DNA of 64,000 bases from Candidatus Accumulibacter affinis (lineage in GTDB: Bacteria; Pseudomonadota; Gammaproteobacteria; Burkholderiales; Rhodocyclaceae): contig JADJOT010000009.1 of assembly GCA_016713625.1 (NCBI GenBank), positions 62,001 through 126,000 on the forward strand, read 5' to 3'. The stretch's first letter is position 1. Every line of letters starts with the position of its first letter. Position numbers and translations under genes: made by a program. Below, piece after piece: positions 1 to 7,603 of this stretch. The notes beneath the pieces were generated by a model. That model searched no databases. It was not told the origin of the DNA and saw nothing but the letters and a program-made list of their open reading frames with translations.

Positions 1-170
1 AGGCGGCGGGCACGCTGCAGCGGGCTGGCGATCACCGGCGTGCCGGCCGGCAACAGGGCGCGCAGGCGCTCGGCGGCCGGCTGTGGATCGGCCGCCTCGA
101 CATCGAGCTGGCCATAACAGATACCGCTGGTCAGCAGCGGCCGCGGGTGGCGGATCAGGAAAAGCTGCAC
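1..170 (-). CDS. cobC: Histidine-phosphatase family protein, probable alpha-ribazole phosphatase (5' part only)
   Basis: The minus-strand reading from a GTG at 170 begins VQLFLIRHPRP, which is the LxRHG-type N-terminus of the phosphoglycerate-mutase/histidine-phosphatase superfamily (here RHP, with the phosphohistidine position in RH). It continues to SPLQRARR at the window edge, the usual second arginine motif of the family. The start lies inside the 3' end of cobS, overlapping it by 16 bp, so the two are translationally coupled. CobC removes the phosphate from alpha-ribazole 5'-phosphate in the lower-ligand branch of cobalamin synthesis, adjacent to the CobS step. The C-terminal two thirds lie outside the window. 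The specific assignment rests on the neighbour; another histidine phosphatase is possible. Confidence 0.75.
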   Translation of the reverse strand, partial: MQLFLIRHPRPLLTSGICYGQLDVEAADPQPAAERLRALLPAGTPVIASPLQRARR

Positions 171-907
171 AGCATTCCGCTGTAGAAGGCGACTTCCGAG
201 AGTTGCTGCGTGGCGCCAAGGCAGTCGCCGGTGTAGCCGCCGATCCGTCGATAAAACATCCGGGCCAGCCAGAGCGTCGCGACAGTCGCCAGCAGGCAGC
301 CGAAGAAGGCCTCGAGCGCTGGCAGCAATAACAGCGGCAGCAGGGCGGTCAGCCCGGCAAAGCCGAGCTCACCCCAGCTGATGCGGGTCGCCAGTGGTTT
401 GGCCTTGCCCTCGTCGCGAACATAGTCGAGGCCGCGCAGCAGCGTCGTTGCCGCGAAACGCGAAACGGTGTGGCCGGCAAGGAGGACGCAGGGAATCTCG
501 GTCCAGGCAAACTCGAGCAGCGCGCAGAATCGCGCGAGCAGCAGCATGACCAGAGCAATCGCTCCGAAACTGCCGATTCGCGAATCCTTCATGATGGTCA
601 GGATTTGCGTCTTCTCCCAGCCGCCGCCAAAACCGTCGACCATGTCGCTCCAGCCGTCTTCGTGAAACCCGCCGGTCAGGTACAGCGAACTGGTCATTGC
701 CGCGAGGATCGCCAGGGTTGTCGGCCAGACGAAGGAAGTCAGGAGGAAGACCAGCGCGGCGATCGCGCCAATCAGCAGACCCACCGCCGGAAAATAGCGC
801 GTTGCCCGGTCGAGCGCTTCGCTGCTGTGACCCACCCAGGCCGGTACTGGCAGGCGCGTAAAGAAGCGCACGGCGCCGAAGAAGTATTCGAGCTCACGCC
901 TAAGCAT
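155..907 (-). CDS. cobS: Adenosylcobinamide-GDP ribazoletransferase (cobalamin synthase)
   Basis: A 250-residue polytopic inner-membrane protein, the normal length for CobS, which joins adenosylcobinamide-GDP to alpha-ribazole(-phosphate) to give adenosylcobalamin (phosphate). Family signatures are visible: GGFHEDG around residues 79-85, DGFGGG at 91-96 and MKDSRIGSFG at 106-115, the conserved acidic/glycine loops thought to bind metal and substrate. Several hydrophobic helices follow. The ATG at 907 gives MLRRELEYFFGAV, a typical CobS start. The probable cobC starts within its last codons, and the btuBCD transport genes lie about 2.5 kb away, so the region combines B12 synthesis and uptake. 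Confidence 0.95.
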   Translation of the reverse strand: MLRRELEYFFGAVRFFTRLPVPAWVGHSSEALDRATRYFPAVGLLIGAIAALVFLLTSFVWPTTLAILAAMTSSLYLTGGFHEDGWSDMVDGFGGGWEKTQILTIMKDSRIGSFGAIALVMLLLARFCALLEFAWTEIPCVLLAGHTVSRFAATTLLRGLDYVRDEGKAKPLATRISWGELGFAGLTALLPLLLLPALEAFFGCLLATVATLWLARMFYRRIGGYTGDCLGATQQLSEVAFYSGMLCSFS

Positions 908-1241
908 CGTCTTCGATCCGCCAGGAAACCCTCGCCGGCGAGGTCATCGGATCGCGCGGGCCGCGCCGAAGCCGATCAGGCGTCGTCGGCGGAAGGACAA
1001 GCGGCATTCGTGGCGTCGCCAGCGACGAGTCCGGGGACCTGCGGCGGTGAATTCCCTGTTTTGCGAGCATCGTTCTGTTGACCTTGGCAAACAATTCGCG
1101 ATGGTATCCTGACATGCGGACAGCGAGCCAGTGGCAATGTCGGCCTTTGCCTATACACCAATACAGCGTGCGTCTGCACATACAGCTAGCGATGTCACTC
1201 CCGACCGGTTACGATACCCATAGTATTCCCCGAAAGCCACG
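908..1241. other. Gene-free stretch upstream of cobS
   Basis: About 330 bp between cobS (minus) and the restriction-endonuclease remnant (plus). An arginine-rich minus-strand reading frame runs through it but resembles no protein and has poor codon use. The stretch must hold divergent promoters, but I could not assign convincing -35/-10 boxes. I see no riboswitch or tRNA. Confidence 0.4.
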
Positions 1242-1413
1242 ATGGGCATCGACCTGCTCCCCGATTTCATCCGACAGAACTACGAAGTTTACGAATGGAA
1301 GCACGCCTGCGCTATTCTCAAGCAGGGCTTCCCTCAGGAGTGGGACGAGATTGTAGGGACGCTCACAGATACTCGTTTTCGGGATCAGCCAGTTCCTCTA
1401 CGTTGAAGATTGA
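1242..1413 (+). pseudogene. BglII/BstYI-type restriction endonuclease, internally deleted remnant
   Basis: From the ATG at 1242 the reading MGIDLLPDFIRQNYEVYEW, then KHACAILKQGFPQEW, matches my recollection of the N-terminus of the BglII/BstYI-like type II endonucleases that accompany MT-A70 methyltransferases. After about 42 residues homology stops and the frame ends at a TGA at 1404-1406. In another frame the last bases read ILVFGISQFLYVED and stop at 1411-1413, which looks like the C-terminus of the same family. The simplest reading is that the central ~130 codons, including the catalytic core, were deleted and the two ends joined out of frame. The methyltransferase starts 5 bp later, as in an intact operon. 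The family match is from memory, without a search. Confidence 0.75.
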
Positions 1414-1418
1414 CAGAA

Positions 1419-2075
1419 ATGACGAAACATTTCCCCGAGGCTGGCGCAGATTTGCTCCAACGAGTCGGCGATCAAAAATTCCGTACCGTGCTCGCAGATC
1501 CTCCCTGGCAGTTCCAGAACCGCACCGGCAAGATGGCGCCCGAGCACAAGCGTTTGAATCGGTATGCGACGATGACCCTGGAGGACATTCTCGCCCTGCC
1601 GGTGGAACAGATCGTCGAAACCACCGCACATCTCTACCTGTGGGTGCCGAACGCCCTTCTGCCGGAGGGCCTGCGGGTTCTTGCCGCCTGGGGTTTTGCC
1701 TACAAGAGCAACATCGTCTGGCACAAGATCCGCAAGGATGGCGGTCCGGATGGGCGAGGCGTCGGCTTCTATTTCCGCAATACCACAGAATTGATCCTCT
1801 TCGGTGTTAGGGGCAAGGACGCTCGCACGCTGGCTCCCGGACGCCGCCAGGTCAACATCATCAAGAGCCGCAAGCGGGAGCATTCGCGGAAGCCGGACGA
1901 AGCCTACGAGCTGATCGAGTCCTGTTCGCCGGGACCCTTCGTCGAGTTGTTCGCTCGCGGCTCACGAGAAGGCTGGAACACCTGGGGTAGCCAGGCCGAC
2001 GCGTATGTTCCCGACTGGCCGACCTATGCCCATCACTCGCAGGCTGACGCTGGCAGCCTTCCCGGCAAGAGCTGA
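1419..2075 (+). CDS. MT-A70 family DNA adenine-N6 methyltransferase
   Basis: A 218-residue protein with the DPPW catalytic motif at residues 27-30 (VLADPPWQFQN) and the MT-A70 pattern following it (TLEDILALPV, HLYLWVPNALLPEG, SNIVWHKIRKDG, RNTTELILFGVRG, EAYELIESCSPGPFVELFAR). Family members methylate adenine N6 in DNA using S-adenosylmethionine. It directly follows the collapsed endonuclease gene, so it is the modification half of a former type II restriction-modification system, now effectively an orphan methyltransferase. An in-frame TTG at 1410 is an alternative start; I prefer ATG 1419. The last ~15 residues look poorly conserved. Confidence 0.9.
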   Translation: MTKHFPEAGADLLQRVGDQKFRTVLADPPWQFQNRTGKMAPEHKRLNRYATMTLEDILALPVEQIVETTAHLYLWVPNALLPEGLRVLAAWGFAYKSNIVWHKIRKDGGPDGRGVGFYFRNTTELILFGVRGKDARTLAPGRRQVNIIKSRKREHSRKPDEAYELIESCSPGPFVELFARGSREGWNTWGSQADAYVPDWPTYAHHSQADAGSLPGKS

Positions 2076-2162
2076 CCGCGCCGCCTTGCGCAACCGTCGA
2101 TCCGCGAAAGTTGATGCCAGCCGTCAGGCCCGACCTCACTCATCTCATCACAAGGCAGCACG

Positions 2163-2195
2163 AAAAAACGCGGAACCAATGGTTCCGCGTTTCTC
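2163..2195 (-). terminator. Rho-independent terminator after 6S RNA
   Basis: On the minus strand an 11-bp perfect stem (AACGCGGAACC / GGTTCCGCGTT, loop ATT) is followed directly by a T-run. It sits about 10 bases beyond the 3' end of the 6S RNA, so it should end the zapB-zapA-ssrS transcript. Confidence 0.85.
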
Positions 2196-2202
2196 AATCT
2201 TG

Positions 2203-2385
2203 TCCCCGCGAGTGCCGTCAGGCCGGCATCCTGAACCTGGGTTCAGATAGGTCGCTTTCCTTCCGCATCAGGTACGCCCGACATTCTGGGCGCACACAAC
2301 AGCGGTTTCTATGGTCAGAGACCAATGCCAATTTGCATTGGTTCAAGGAATCTATGACCTTAACAAACACCGCAGGGAACTCTCT
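2203..2385 (-). ncRNA. ssrS: 6S RNA (RNA polymerase-sigma70 regulator)
   Basis: This lies immediately downstream of zapA on the same strand, the usual position of ssrS in proteobacteria. The minus-strand sequence opens with CCCTGCGGTGTTTG and closes with CACTCGCGGGG; CCCUGCG pairs with CGCGGGG to form the terminal stem. Family landmarks such as CCTTGAACC in the 5' half and the CTGAACC/GGTTCAG palindrome in the 3' half are present, and the length (~183 nt) is right. 6S RNA mimics an open promoter and sequesters sigma70 holoenzyme in stationary phase. Ends are estimated from the pairing and the terminator just beyond. Confidence 0.85.
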
Positions 2386-2404
2386 TGGAGACCACAGTAA
2401 AGCT

Positions 2405-2737
2405 CTATTCGGACTTCAACACCGCATCCAGCTCGGCCTCCATGTGAATGATTCTACCCCTAAGCTCATCGATGTCCAGTCTTATCTCCGATTCAATTTT
2501 CTGATGCTGCCCCAGCGCTTCCTGATTGAGGCCGAGGTGCTCGTGAGCGATATTTAGGGCAGCCATGACCGCGATGCGTTCGGAGAGATTGCTCTTGGTT
2601 TTTTCGGCGATGTCGCGCATCTTGCCGTCGACGTAGTGAGCGGCCTGGAGCAGTGCAGTCCGTTGATCGGCTGGGCAGGCGACACGGTACTCTTTGCCAA
2701 GCAGGTTGATATCGAGAAAATTGGCTTCGTTGGGCAT
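2405..2737 (-). CDS. zapA: Cell division protein ZapA
   Basis: A 110-residue protein with the ZapA pattern: an N-terminal DINLLGKEYRVACP strand pair, then AAHYVDGKMRDIA and ERIAVMAALNIAHE, followed by a C-terminal coiled coil (residues ~75-108). ZapA bundles FtsZ filaments at the Z-ring. The ATG at 2737 was chosen because upstream sequence in this frame belongs to the preceding gene in another frame. It follows the ZapB-like gene by 13 bp and precedes 6S RNA, so the three form one transcript. Confidence 0.95.
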   Translation of the reverse strand: MPNEANFLDINLLGKEYRVACPADQRTALLQAAHYVDGKMRDIAEKTKSNLSERIAVMAALNIAHEHLGLNQEALGQHQKIESEIRLDIDELRGRIIHMEAELDAVLKSE

Positions 2738-2750
2738 CAGATCAGAGTTT

Positions 2751-2951
2751 TCAGGCCTTGGCTTCGGGCAGTTGTTGCGCAAGTTGCTCCAGCCGTTCGC
2801 AGGCCGTCGCCATACGTTCCGCGAGGCGATCCCTCTCGGTCTCGGCAGATGCGAGTCGTTCGCGAAGTTCGTGATTCTCGCTCCGCAAGCTGCGGCAGAG
2901 CGCGGCCACCTGGGCAATCTTGCTTTCGAGCAGGTTGAGTTCATTCAGCAT
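2751..2951 (-). CDS. Small coiled-coil protein, ZapB-like (TIGR02449 type)
   Basis: A 66-residue, almost entirely heptad-patterned protein (MLNELNLLESKIAQ, then LRSENHELRERLAS). It matches the short TIGR02449/ZapB-like proteins that sit directly upstream of zapA in beta- and gammaproteobacteria and probably assist the FtsZ ring. The tight spacing to zapA (13 bp) supports the same pathway. It has no catalytic residues. The name ZapB would be by analogy of position and fold only. Confidence 0.85.
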   Translation of the reverse strand: MLNELNLLESKIAQVAALCRSLRSENHELRERLASAETERDRLAERMATACERLEQLAQQLPEAKA

Positions 2952-2957
2952 GCCCAG

Positions 2958-2987
2958 ACTATAGATTCAAGATGCATGTTCGGTCAA
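2958..2987 (-). promoter_or_regulatory. Possible sigma70 promoter for zapB-zapA-ssrS
   Basis: On the minus strand TTGACC (2987-2982) and TATAGT (2963-2958) are 18 bp apart. If used, transcription would begin almost at the ATG of the ZapB-like gene (2951), giving a leaderless message. This is a visual match only. Confidence 0.35.
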
Positions 2988-3119
2988 GGCGTAAGGGCTG
3001 CTTCTGAAGCTTGTTTGTTGATTGATGCGCGCTTTCTGCGTCAATCGTGAATCGCTTGCCGGCGAGCAGGCTATAATCGCGGTTTTCGCTGACTTCTAGC
3101 GGCGGAAAAGATCGTGCAA

Positions 3120-3297
3120 GGTGCCGCTCAGCAGATTTTCTGCAGCGGTTAAACGGGAAACAGGTGCGTGTTCGCGCAACACCATGCCTGTGCTGCCCCC
3201 GCAACGGTAAGTGAGTGTGGGCCTGTCGAAACGCCACTGGGCAAAAAGCCTGGGAAGGCGACAGGTCAAGACTTGCGAGCCCGGATACCGGCCTTCG
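3120..3297 (+). promoter_or_regulatory. Cobalamin (AdoCbl) riboswitch upstream of btuB
   Basis: The core of the B12 riboswitch is clear: AACAGGTG around 3159, the B12 box GCCCCCGCAACGG near 3194, GCCACTGGG near 3232 with GCCTGGGAAGGCG after it, and GCGAGCCCGGATACCGGCC closing near 3293. All conserved elements are in the right order and spacing. It lies in the 5' leader of btuB, whose ATG is ~150 bp further on, so high intracellular adenosylcobalamin should repress the uptake genes. A TATAAT at 3072-3077 could be the -10 of its promoter. Confidence 0.93.
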
Positions 3298-3443
3298 CAC
3301 ACTACTCGACGGAAGTGCCGCGGGGAAGCGGACACGGAACACTCGGCGCTGGCGCCGGCCTTGGTGGTTTTCCCGCATGCATTGCCGTTTTTTTGGCTCG
3401 CCGACTTGCGGGGACGCTGGTCGGCAACAGGGGGAATTCCACC

Positions 3444-5315
3444 ATGCATCCACAAAAACCGCGGCCAGCGTGCGCCGCAACATTTGCCATCGCCGTCGCT
3501 GCCTGGTCGTCGACTGCCGCGTATGCCGAGGATCAGCAACTCGATCCGATCGTCGTCACGGCCACCCGCCAGGCCACCCGTACCAACGAGTTGACGAGTG
3601 ATGTTTCGGTCATCACGCGCGAGGAAATCAATCAGGCGGGCGAATCGACGCTGGCCCAGCTGCTGGCGCGCCAGGCGGGAGTTCAGTACGTCGCCAACGG
3701 CGGCACGGGATCCAACAGCGGCGTGTTTATCCGCGGCGCCGCCACCAATCAATCGATCGTGCTGATTGATGGGCAAAGAATCGGCTCGGCGACCACCGGT
3801 AGCGCGGCCTTGTCGCGTATTCCGCTGGACCAGATCGAACGCATCGAAATCCTGCGCGGCCCGGCGTCGTCGCTTTACGGTGCCGACGCCATCGGCGGGG
3901 TGATCCAGATCTTCACGCGTAGCGGCGAGGGGCCGGTGCGCGTCAACGCCCGCACCGGCTATGGCTCGTACAACACGACCGACAGCAGTGTGGGCATCGC
4001 CGGCGGCACCGACCTCGTTTCCTATAGTGTTCAGGCGGGCTATGCGAACACGGATGGTTTCAACGCCATCAACAACCGCAAGAACCTGTTCTATAACCGC
4101 GATCAGGACGGCTACTACAATCGTAACCTGAGCGCCAGTTTTGCCGTCCGTCCGGCAAAAGGGCAGGAGCTCGGGGTGAACGTGCTGGTCAGCAACGGTA
4201 CCAACCAGTACGACGCCAACGATTTCAGCGCGCTTGGCGCGGCGAAAAACTACAGCAGTGACCAGAACCTCGGCACCTATTCGATCTACTCGCGCAACCG
4301 CTTGAGTCAGGCGTGGAACAGCACCGTGCGTCTCGGTCGCAGCACCGACGACACCAGGGACTATGCCGGGAACGTCAGGGACAGCAAGTTCCGCACCGAC
4401 ATGAATCTGCTGTCCTGGCAGAATGACATCAAACTGCCGGTCGGTGAGGCGCTGCTGGCTTACGAGTACCTCAAGCAAATGGTCTCCGGCACTACCGACT
4501 ATGCGGTCACCGAGCGCACCATCAACTCGTTTCTGGCCGGCTGGAATGGAAACATCGAGCAGCACCGGGTTCAGCTCAGTCTGCGACGGGACGACAACTC
4601 GCAGTTTGGTGACCAGACCACTGGTTCTGCTTCCTATGGCTATCAATTCACCCCCGAGTGGCGCGCCCACGCCTCTTACGGAACGGCTTTTCGTGCGCCT
4701 ACCTTCAACGAACTGTATTTTCCCAAAAGCTCCTTTTTCGCTGGCGGCAATCCAAATCTGAAGCCGGAGACCGCGAGGAACACGGAGATCGGCGTCAACT
4801 GGGAACAGGGTAGCCACCGCGCGTCGGCGGTCGTCTATAACAACGAACTGACTGACCTGATCGAATTCCGGCCACCGACCTTCGCGCCGGTGAATGTCAG
4901 CAAGGCGCTTCTCCGCGGCGCCACGCTTACCTATGACGGGCGTTTCGCGGCATGGGCCGCAGGGCTTGCACTTGACTTCCTCGATCCGCGCAACGAGGAA
5001 AACGGGCCAAACAACGGCAATCGCCTTGCTCGTCGTGCCGAGCAGCAGATGAGCAGCTACGTCAGCCGAACCCTCGGAAACTGGGAGCTGCGCGGCGAGT
5101 GGCAACTGGTCGGCAACCGTTACGAGGACCCGGCCAACCGCGTCCGCATGGGTGGCTATGGCCTGGTCAATCTGTATGCCGACTATCGCCTGGAGCGAGA
5201 CTGGGTGTTCTTTGCGCGCGCCAACAACATCTTCGACAAGGACTACGAGACGGCCAGCGACTACAGCACCGCCGGGGCGAACGTCTTCGTCGGTGTTCGT
5301 TACGCACCGAAGTAG
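3444..5315 (+). CDS. btuB: TonB-dependent vitamin B12 outer-membrane receptor BtuB
   Basis: A 623-residue precursor. The signal peptide runs from MHPQKPRP to AYA (about residues 1-28). A TonB box (DPIVVTATR) follows, then a plug domain with VFIRGAATNQSIVLIDGQR and ERIEILRGPASSLYGADAIGG, and a beta-barrel with FRAPTFNELYFP and NPNLKPETARNTEIG. These are hallmarks of the BtuB subfamily that binds cobalamins and imports them using TonB/ExbBD energy. The ATG at 3444 has a GGGGGAAT ribosome site just upstream; longer readings run through the riboswitch and are not real. It is the first gene of btuBCD. The C-terminus ends VRYAPK rather than in an aromatic residue. Confidence 0.95.
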   Translation: MHPQKPRPACAATFAIAVAAWSSTAAYAEDQQLDPIVVTATRQATRTNELTSDVSVITREEINQAGESTLAQLLARQAGVQYVANGGTGSNSGVFIRGAATNQSIVLIDGQRIGSATTGSAALSRIPLDQIERIEILRGPASSLYGADAIGGVIQIFTRSGEGPVRVNARTGYGSYNTTDSSVGIAGGTDLVSYSVQAGYANTDGFNAINNRKNLFYNRDQDGYYNRNLSASFAVRPAKGQELGVNVLVSNGTNQYDANDFSALGAAKNYSSDQNLGTYSIYSRNRLSQAWNSTVRLGRSTDDTRDYAGNVRDSKFRTDMNLLSWQNDIKLPVGEALLAYEYLKQMVSGTTDYAVTERTINSFLAGWNGNIEQHRVQLSLRRDDNSQFGDQTTGSASYGYQFTPEWRAHASYGTAFRAPTFNELYFPKSSFFAGGNPNLKPETARNTEIGVNWEQGSHRASAVVYNNELTDLIEFRPPTFAPVNVSKALLRGATLTYDGRFAAWAAGLALDFLDPRNEENGPNNGNRLARRAEQQMSSYVSRTLGNWELRGEWQLVGNRYEDPANRVRMGGYGLVNLYADYRLERDWVFFARANNIFDKDYETASDYSTAGANVFVGVRYAPK

Positions 5316-5323
5316 GCTGCTGC

Positions 5324-6313
5324 ATGCCGACCCGCCGTCGTGCCTTGCTGATCCTTGCAGCGCTGGCTGTGCTGGCGCTGCTGAGCATCGCCCTGGCGCT
5401 GATGGTGGGCAGTATTGCGATCAACCCGGCAGAGGTGCTGGCGACGCTGTTTGGCGACGGCGGCGGCATCGCCGACGACGTTGTGCGCAGCCTGCGTCTG
5501 CCGCGAGCGCTGACCGGTTTCGCCTGCGGCGGCCTGCTGGCGCTGGCTGGCGCCTTGCTGCAGGTGTTGCTGCGCAACCCGCTGGCCGACCCCTACGTGC
5601 TGGGCATTTCCGGCGGCGCCGCCATCGGTGCCCTGCTGGCCATCGTCCTTGGCCTGGGAGTGGCTGGTCTCAACGGGCTGGCTTTCGTCGGTGCGCTGGC
5701 TGCGATGTTGTTGGTGTTTGGGCTGGCCCATGGGGAAGGCGGCTGGACGCAGTCACGCCTGCTGCTCACCGGCGTGATCGTCGCTGCCGGCTGCGGCGCG
5801 GTCGTCACCTTGCTGCTCGCCCTCGCTCCCGACGACCGGTTGCGCGGGATGCTCTTCTGGCTGATGGGTGACCTCTCGCAAACCGGCGATCCACGACTGG
5901 TCCTGATCCTGCTGGCGGTGGCGCTGTTGATTGCCCTGCCCTTCGCACGTGAACTCAACCTGCTGGCGCGTGGCGCCGACATTGCGCAGGCGCTGGGGGT
6001 GGCGGTTCGGCCGTTGCGCCGTGGCGTCTACCTGGTCGCCTCGCTGGCCACCGCAGCGGCAGTCACGCATGCCGGTGCAATCGGCTTCATCGGCCTGATC
6101 GTCCCACACCTGGTTCGCCTGGCTGCCGGCAATGACCAGCGTTTGTTGCTGCCCGCCTCGGTGCTGGCAGGTGGCAGCCTGCTGGTGATCGCCGACACCC
6201 TGGCGCGGACGCTGCTGGCACCACAGCAATTGCCGGTGGGGGTGCTCACCGCGCTGATTGGCGTACCGGTTTTTCTCTTTCTCCTCAGCCGTGCTGCTCC
6301 AGTCGGCCGCTGA
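5324..6313 (+). CDS. btuC: Vitamin B12 ABC transporter permease BtuC
   Basis: A 329-residue polytopic permease of the FecCD/BtuC family. Visible family features include LRLPRALTGFACGG, GALLQVLLRNPLADPYVLGISGGAA, a helix-rich centre and the cytoplasmic coupling region ending in HAGAIGFIGLIVPHLVRL. It forms the BtuC2D2 inner-membrane importer for cobalamin delivered by a periplasmic binding protein; no btuF is seen in the window. The ATG at 5324 is 8 bp after btuB and just before the first hydrophobic helix. btuD follows after one base. Confidence 0.93.
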   Translation: MPTRRRALLILAALAVLALLSIALALMVGSIAINPAEVLATLFGDGGGIADDVVRSLRLPRALTGFACGGLLALAGALLQVLLRNPLADPYVLGISGGAAIGALLAIVLGLGVAGLNGLAFVGALAAMLLVFGLAHGEGGWTQSRLLLTGVIVAAGCGAVVTLLLALAPDDRLRGMLFWLMGDLSQTGDPRLVLILLAVALLIALPFARELNLLARGADIAQALGVAVRPLRRGVYLVASLATAAAVTHAGAIGFIGLIVPHLVRLAAGNDQRLLLPASVLAGGSLLVIADTLARTLLAPQQLPVGVLTALIGVPVFLFLLSRAAPVGR

Positions 6314-6314
6314 G

Positions 6315-7043
6315 ATGGCTCGCCCTGGCGTTCTTCTGAGCAGCAGCGGTCTTCGCGTCGGCATCGCCGGCCGCACTTTCTGCCGCGATTTGGCGTTGAC
6401 CGTACAGCCAGGCGAATGCCTGGCCATCCTTGGTCGCAACGGGGCCGGCAAGTCAACGCTGCTGTCAGTTCTGGCCGGTCTGCGAGCGCCGGAGGCGGGT
6501 GAAGTGCTGCTCGACGGGGCGAGCTACGCCGAGCTGGGCGCTCGCGCCAGTGCGCGCATTCGCGGCTGGTTGCCACAGAGCCGCAGCGAGGCATTTTCTT
6601 CGACGGTGCTGGAGACGGCGCTGGTCGGACGTCATCCACATCTTGCCCGTTGGGACTGGGAATCCGCGAAGGATGCGCGGATCGCCTGCCAGGCGCTGGC
6701 AGCGGTCGGTCTGGCGGAACTTGCGCAGCGCGATGTACAGACGCTCTCCGGTGGCGAGCGGCAGAGACTATCGATCGCCACGCTGCTGGCGCAAGCGCCT
6801 CGCCTGTATCTGCTCGACGAGCCACTGGCCCACCTCGACCTCAATCATCAGATTGCCACCCTCGAGCTGTTTGCAGCGCGCGCGCGCGACGAGGCGATTG
6901 CCTGTGTGATGGTGCTGCACGAGCCGGGCCTGGCGGCGCGCTTCTGCACGCACGCCCTGCTGTTGTTCGGCGACGGCATGACCGAGCAGGGTCCTTGCCA
7001 AGAGGTCATCAGCAGCGAGTGGGGGTGTCTGGAATCGCCATGA
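6315..7043 (+). CDS. btuD: Cobalamin ABC transporter ATP-binding protein BtuD
   Basis: A 242-residue ABC ATPase: Walker A GRNGAGKST at residues 40-48, signature LSGGERQ at 144-150, Walker B LLDEP at 166-170 and a switch histidine in VLHEPG. It energises BtuC. The ATG at 6315 is one base after the btuC stop. The final residues (SSEWGCLESP) are encoded by the first ~23 bases of a dispersed repeat at 7021-7051, so the native C-terminus was probably replaced when that repeat arrived; all catalytic motifs are intact. Confidence 0.92.
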   Translation: MARPGVLLSSSGLRVGIAGRTFCRDLALTVQPGECLAILGRNGAGKSTLLSVLAGLRAPEAGEVLLDGASYAELGARASARIRGWLPQSRSEAFSSTVLETALVGRHPHLARWDWESAKDARIACQALAAVGLAELAQRDVQTLSGGERQRLSIATLLAQAPRLYLLDEPLAHLDLNHQIATLELFAARARDEAIACVMVLHEPGLAARFCTHALLLFGDGMTEQGPCQEVISSEWGCLESP

Positions 7044-7051
7044 CCGTTAGC
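7021..7051 (+). repeat. Dispersed repeat, copy 1
   Basis: These 31 bases recur exactly at 26433-26463. The shared core includes GTGTCTGGAATCGCC followed by ATGACCGTTAGC. A diverged version (GTGTCAGGAATGGCG, then ATAACC) lies at 45906-45926. In this copy the element forms the end of btuD. No transposase is linked to it here. Confidence 0.8.
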
Positions 7052-7154
7052 TTGGTCTCGCGGTGGTGGGCAGCGTCGCGAGATCACCCGATTTTCCGGG
7101 GGTTGGCCGGGCCGCGGTCACGGCTGGGCGATGCGCGCGACGGTCTGGCCGAGG

Positions 7155-7559
7155 TCAGGAGATCGAAACGGCCTGGACGCTCGGCACATAGTCGAAATCA
7201 GCGACCAGAATGTGGTGATAAAACCAGCCGTTGATCAGGAACTTGACTTCGTCGGCGATCTCGTCGAGGGTCATCTGCTTGGCGTTTTCGAGCAGTTCGA
7301 AAAGCATCCGGCGAAAGTCACCGTGCAGCCGCCGGTGCGCTTCCAGGGCAGGGTAGTGGCAAGCTGCCATCATCGCTTCCTCTTCGCGGAAATGGACCTT
7401 GACGTACTCGGTCAACATGGCCAGCGACTTCAACACCCTGATCTGGTCGCCATCCCCCTGGAAGCTTGCAGCCAGTTCGAACAATTGGCGATGTTGCGCA
7501 TCAATCGCAGGTAAACCCACCTCGATTTTCGACGACCATTCGGCCAACTCAAATTTCAT
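7155..7559 (-). CDS. Bacteriohemerythrin
   Basis: A 134-residue single-domain hemerythrin. The di-iron ligands are visible in order: H in IDAQHRQLFE, H and E in HFREEEAMM, H in HRRLHGDF, and HH...D in WFYHHILVADFDYV. Such proteins bind O2 reversibly and are common in microaerobic Rhodocyclales, probably for oxygen storage or sensing. The first in-frame ATG is at 7571, but GGAGG lies between it and the ATG at 7559, which makes the latter the better start. It is monocistronic on the minus strand, convergent with btuD. Confidence 0.93.
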   Translation of the reverse strand: MKFELAEWSSKIEVGLPAIDAQHRQLFELAASFQGDGDQIRVLKSLAMLTEYVKVHFREEEAMMAACHYPALEAHRRLHGDFRRMLFELLENAKQMTLDEIADEVKFLINGWFYHHILVADFDYVPSVQAVSIS

Positions 7560-7603
7560 ACCATCCTCCATCTGCCACCCTCAGCGGGGGCTGTCCGGCC
7601 GCC

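Noticed and set aside
900..1181. A 93-codon frame overlapping the cobS start
   Set aside because: Arginine-rich, no ribosome site and no resemblance to a cobalamin or other protein.
3096..5105. A 669-codon minus-strand open frame opposite btuB
   Set aside because: It is antisense to an unmistakable BtuB with signal peptide, TonB box and barrel motifs; such frames arise from GC-rich third positions.
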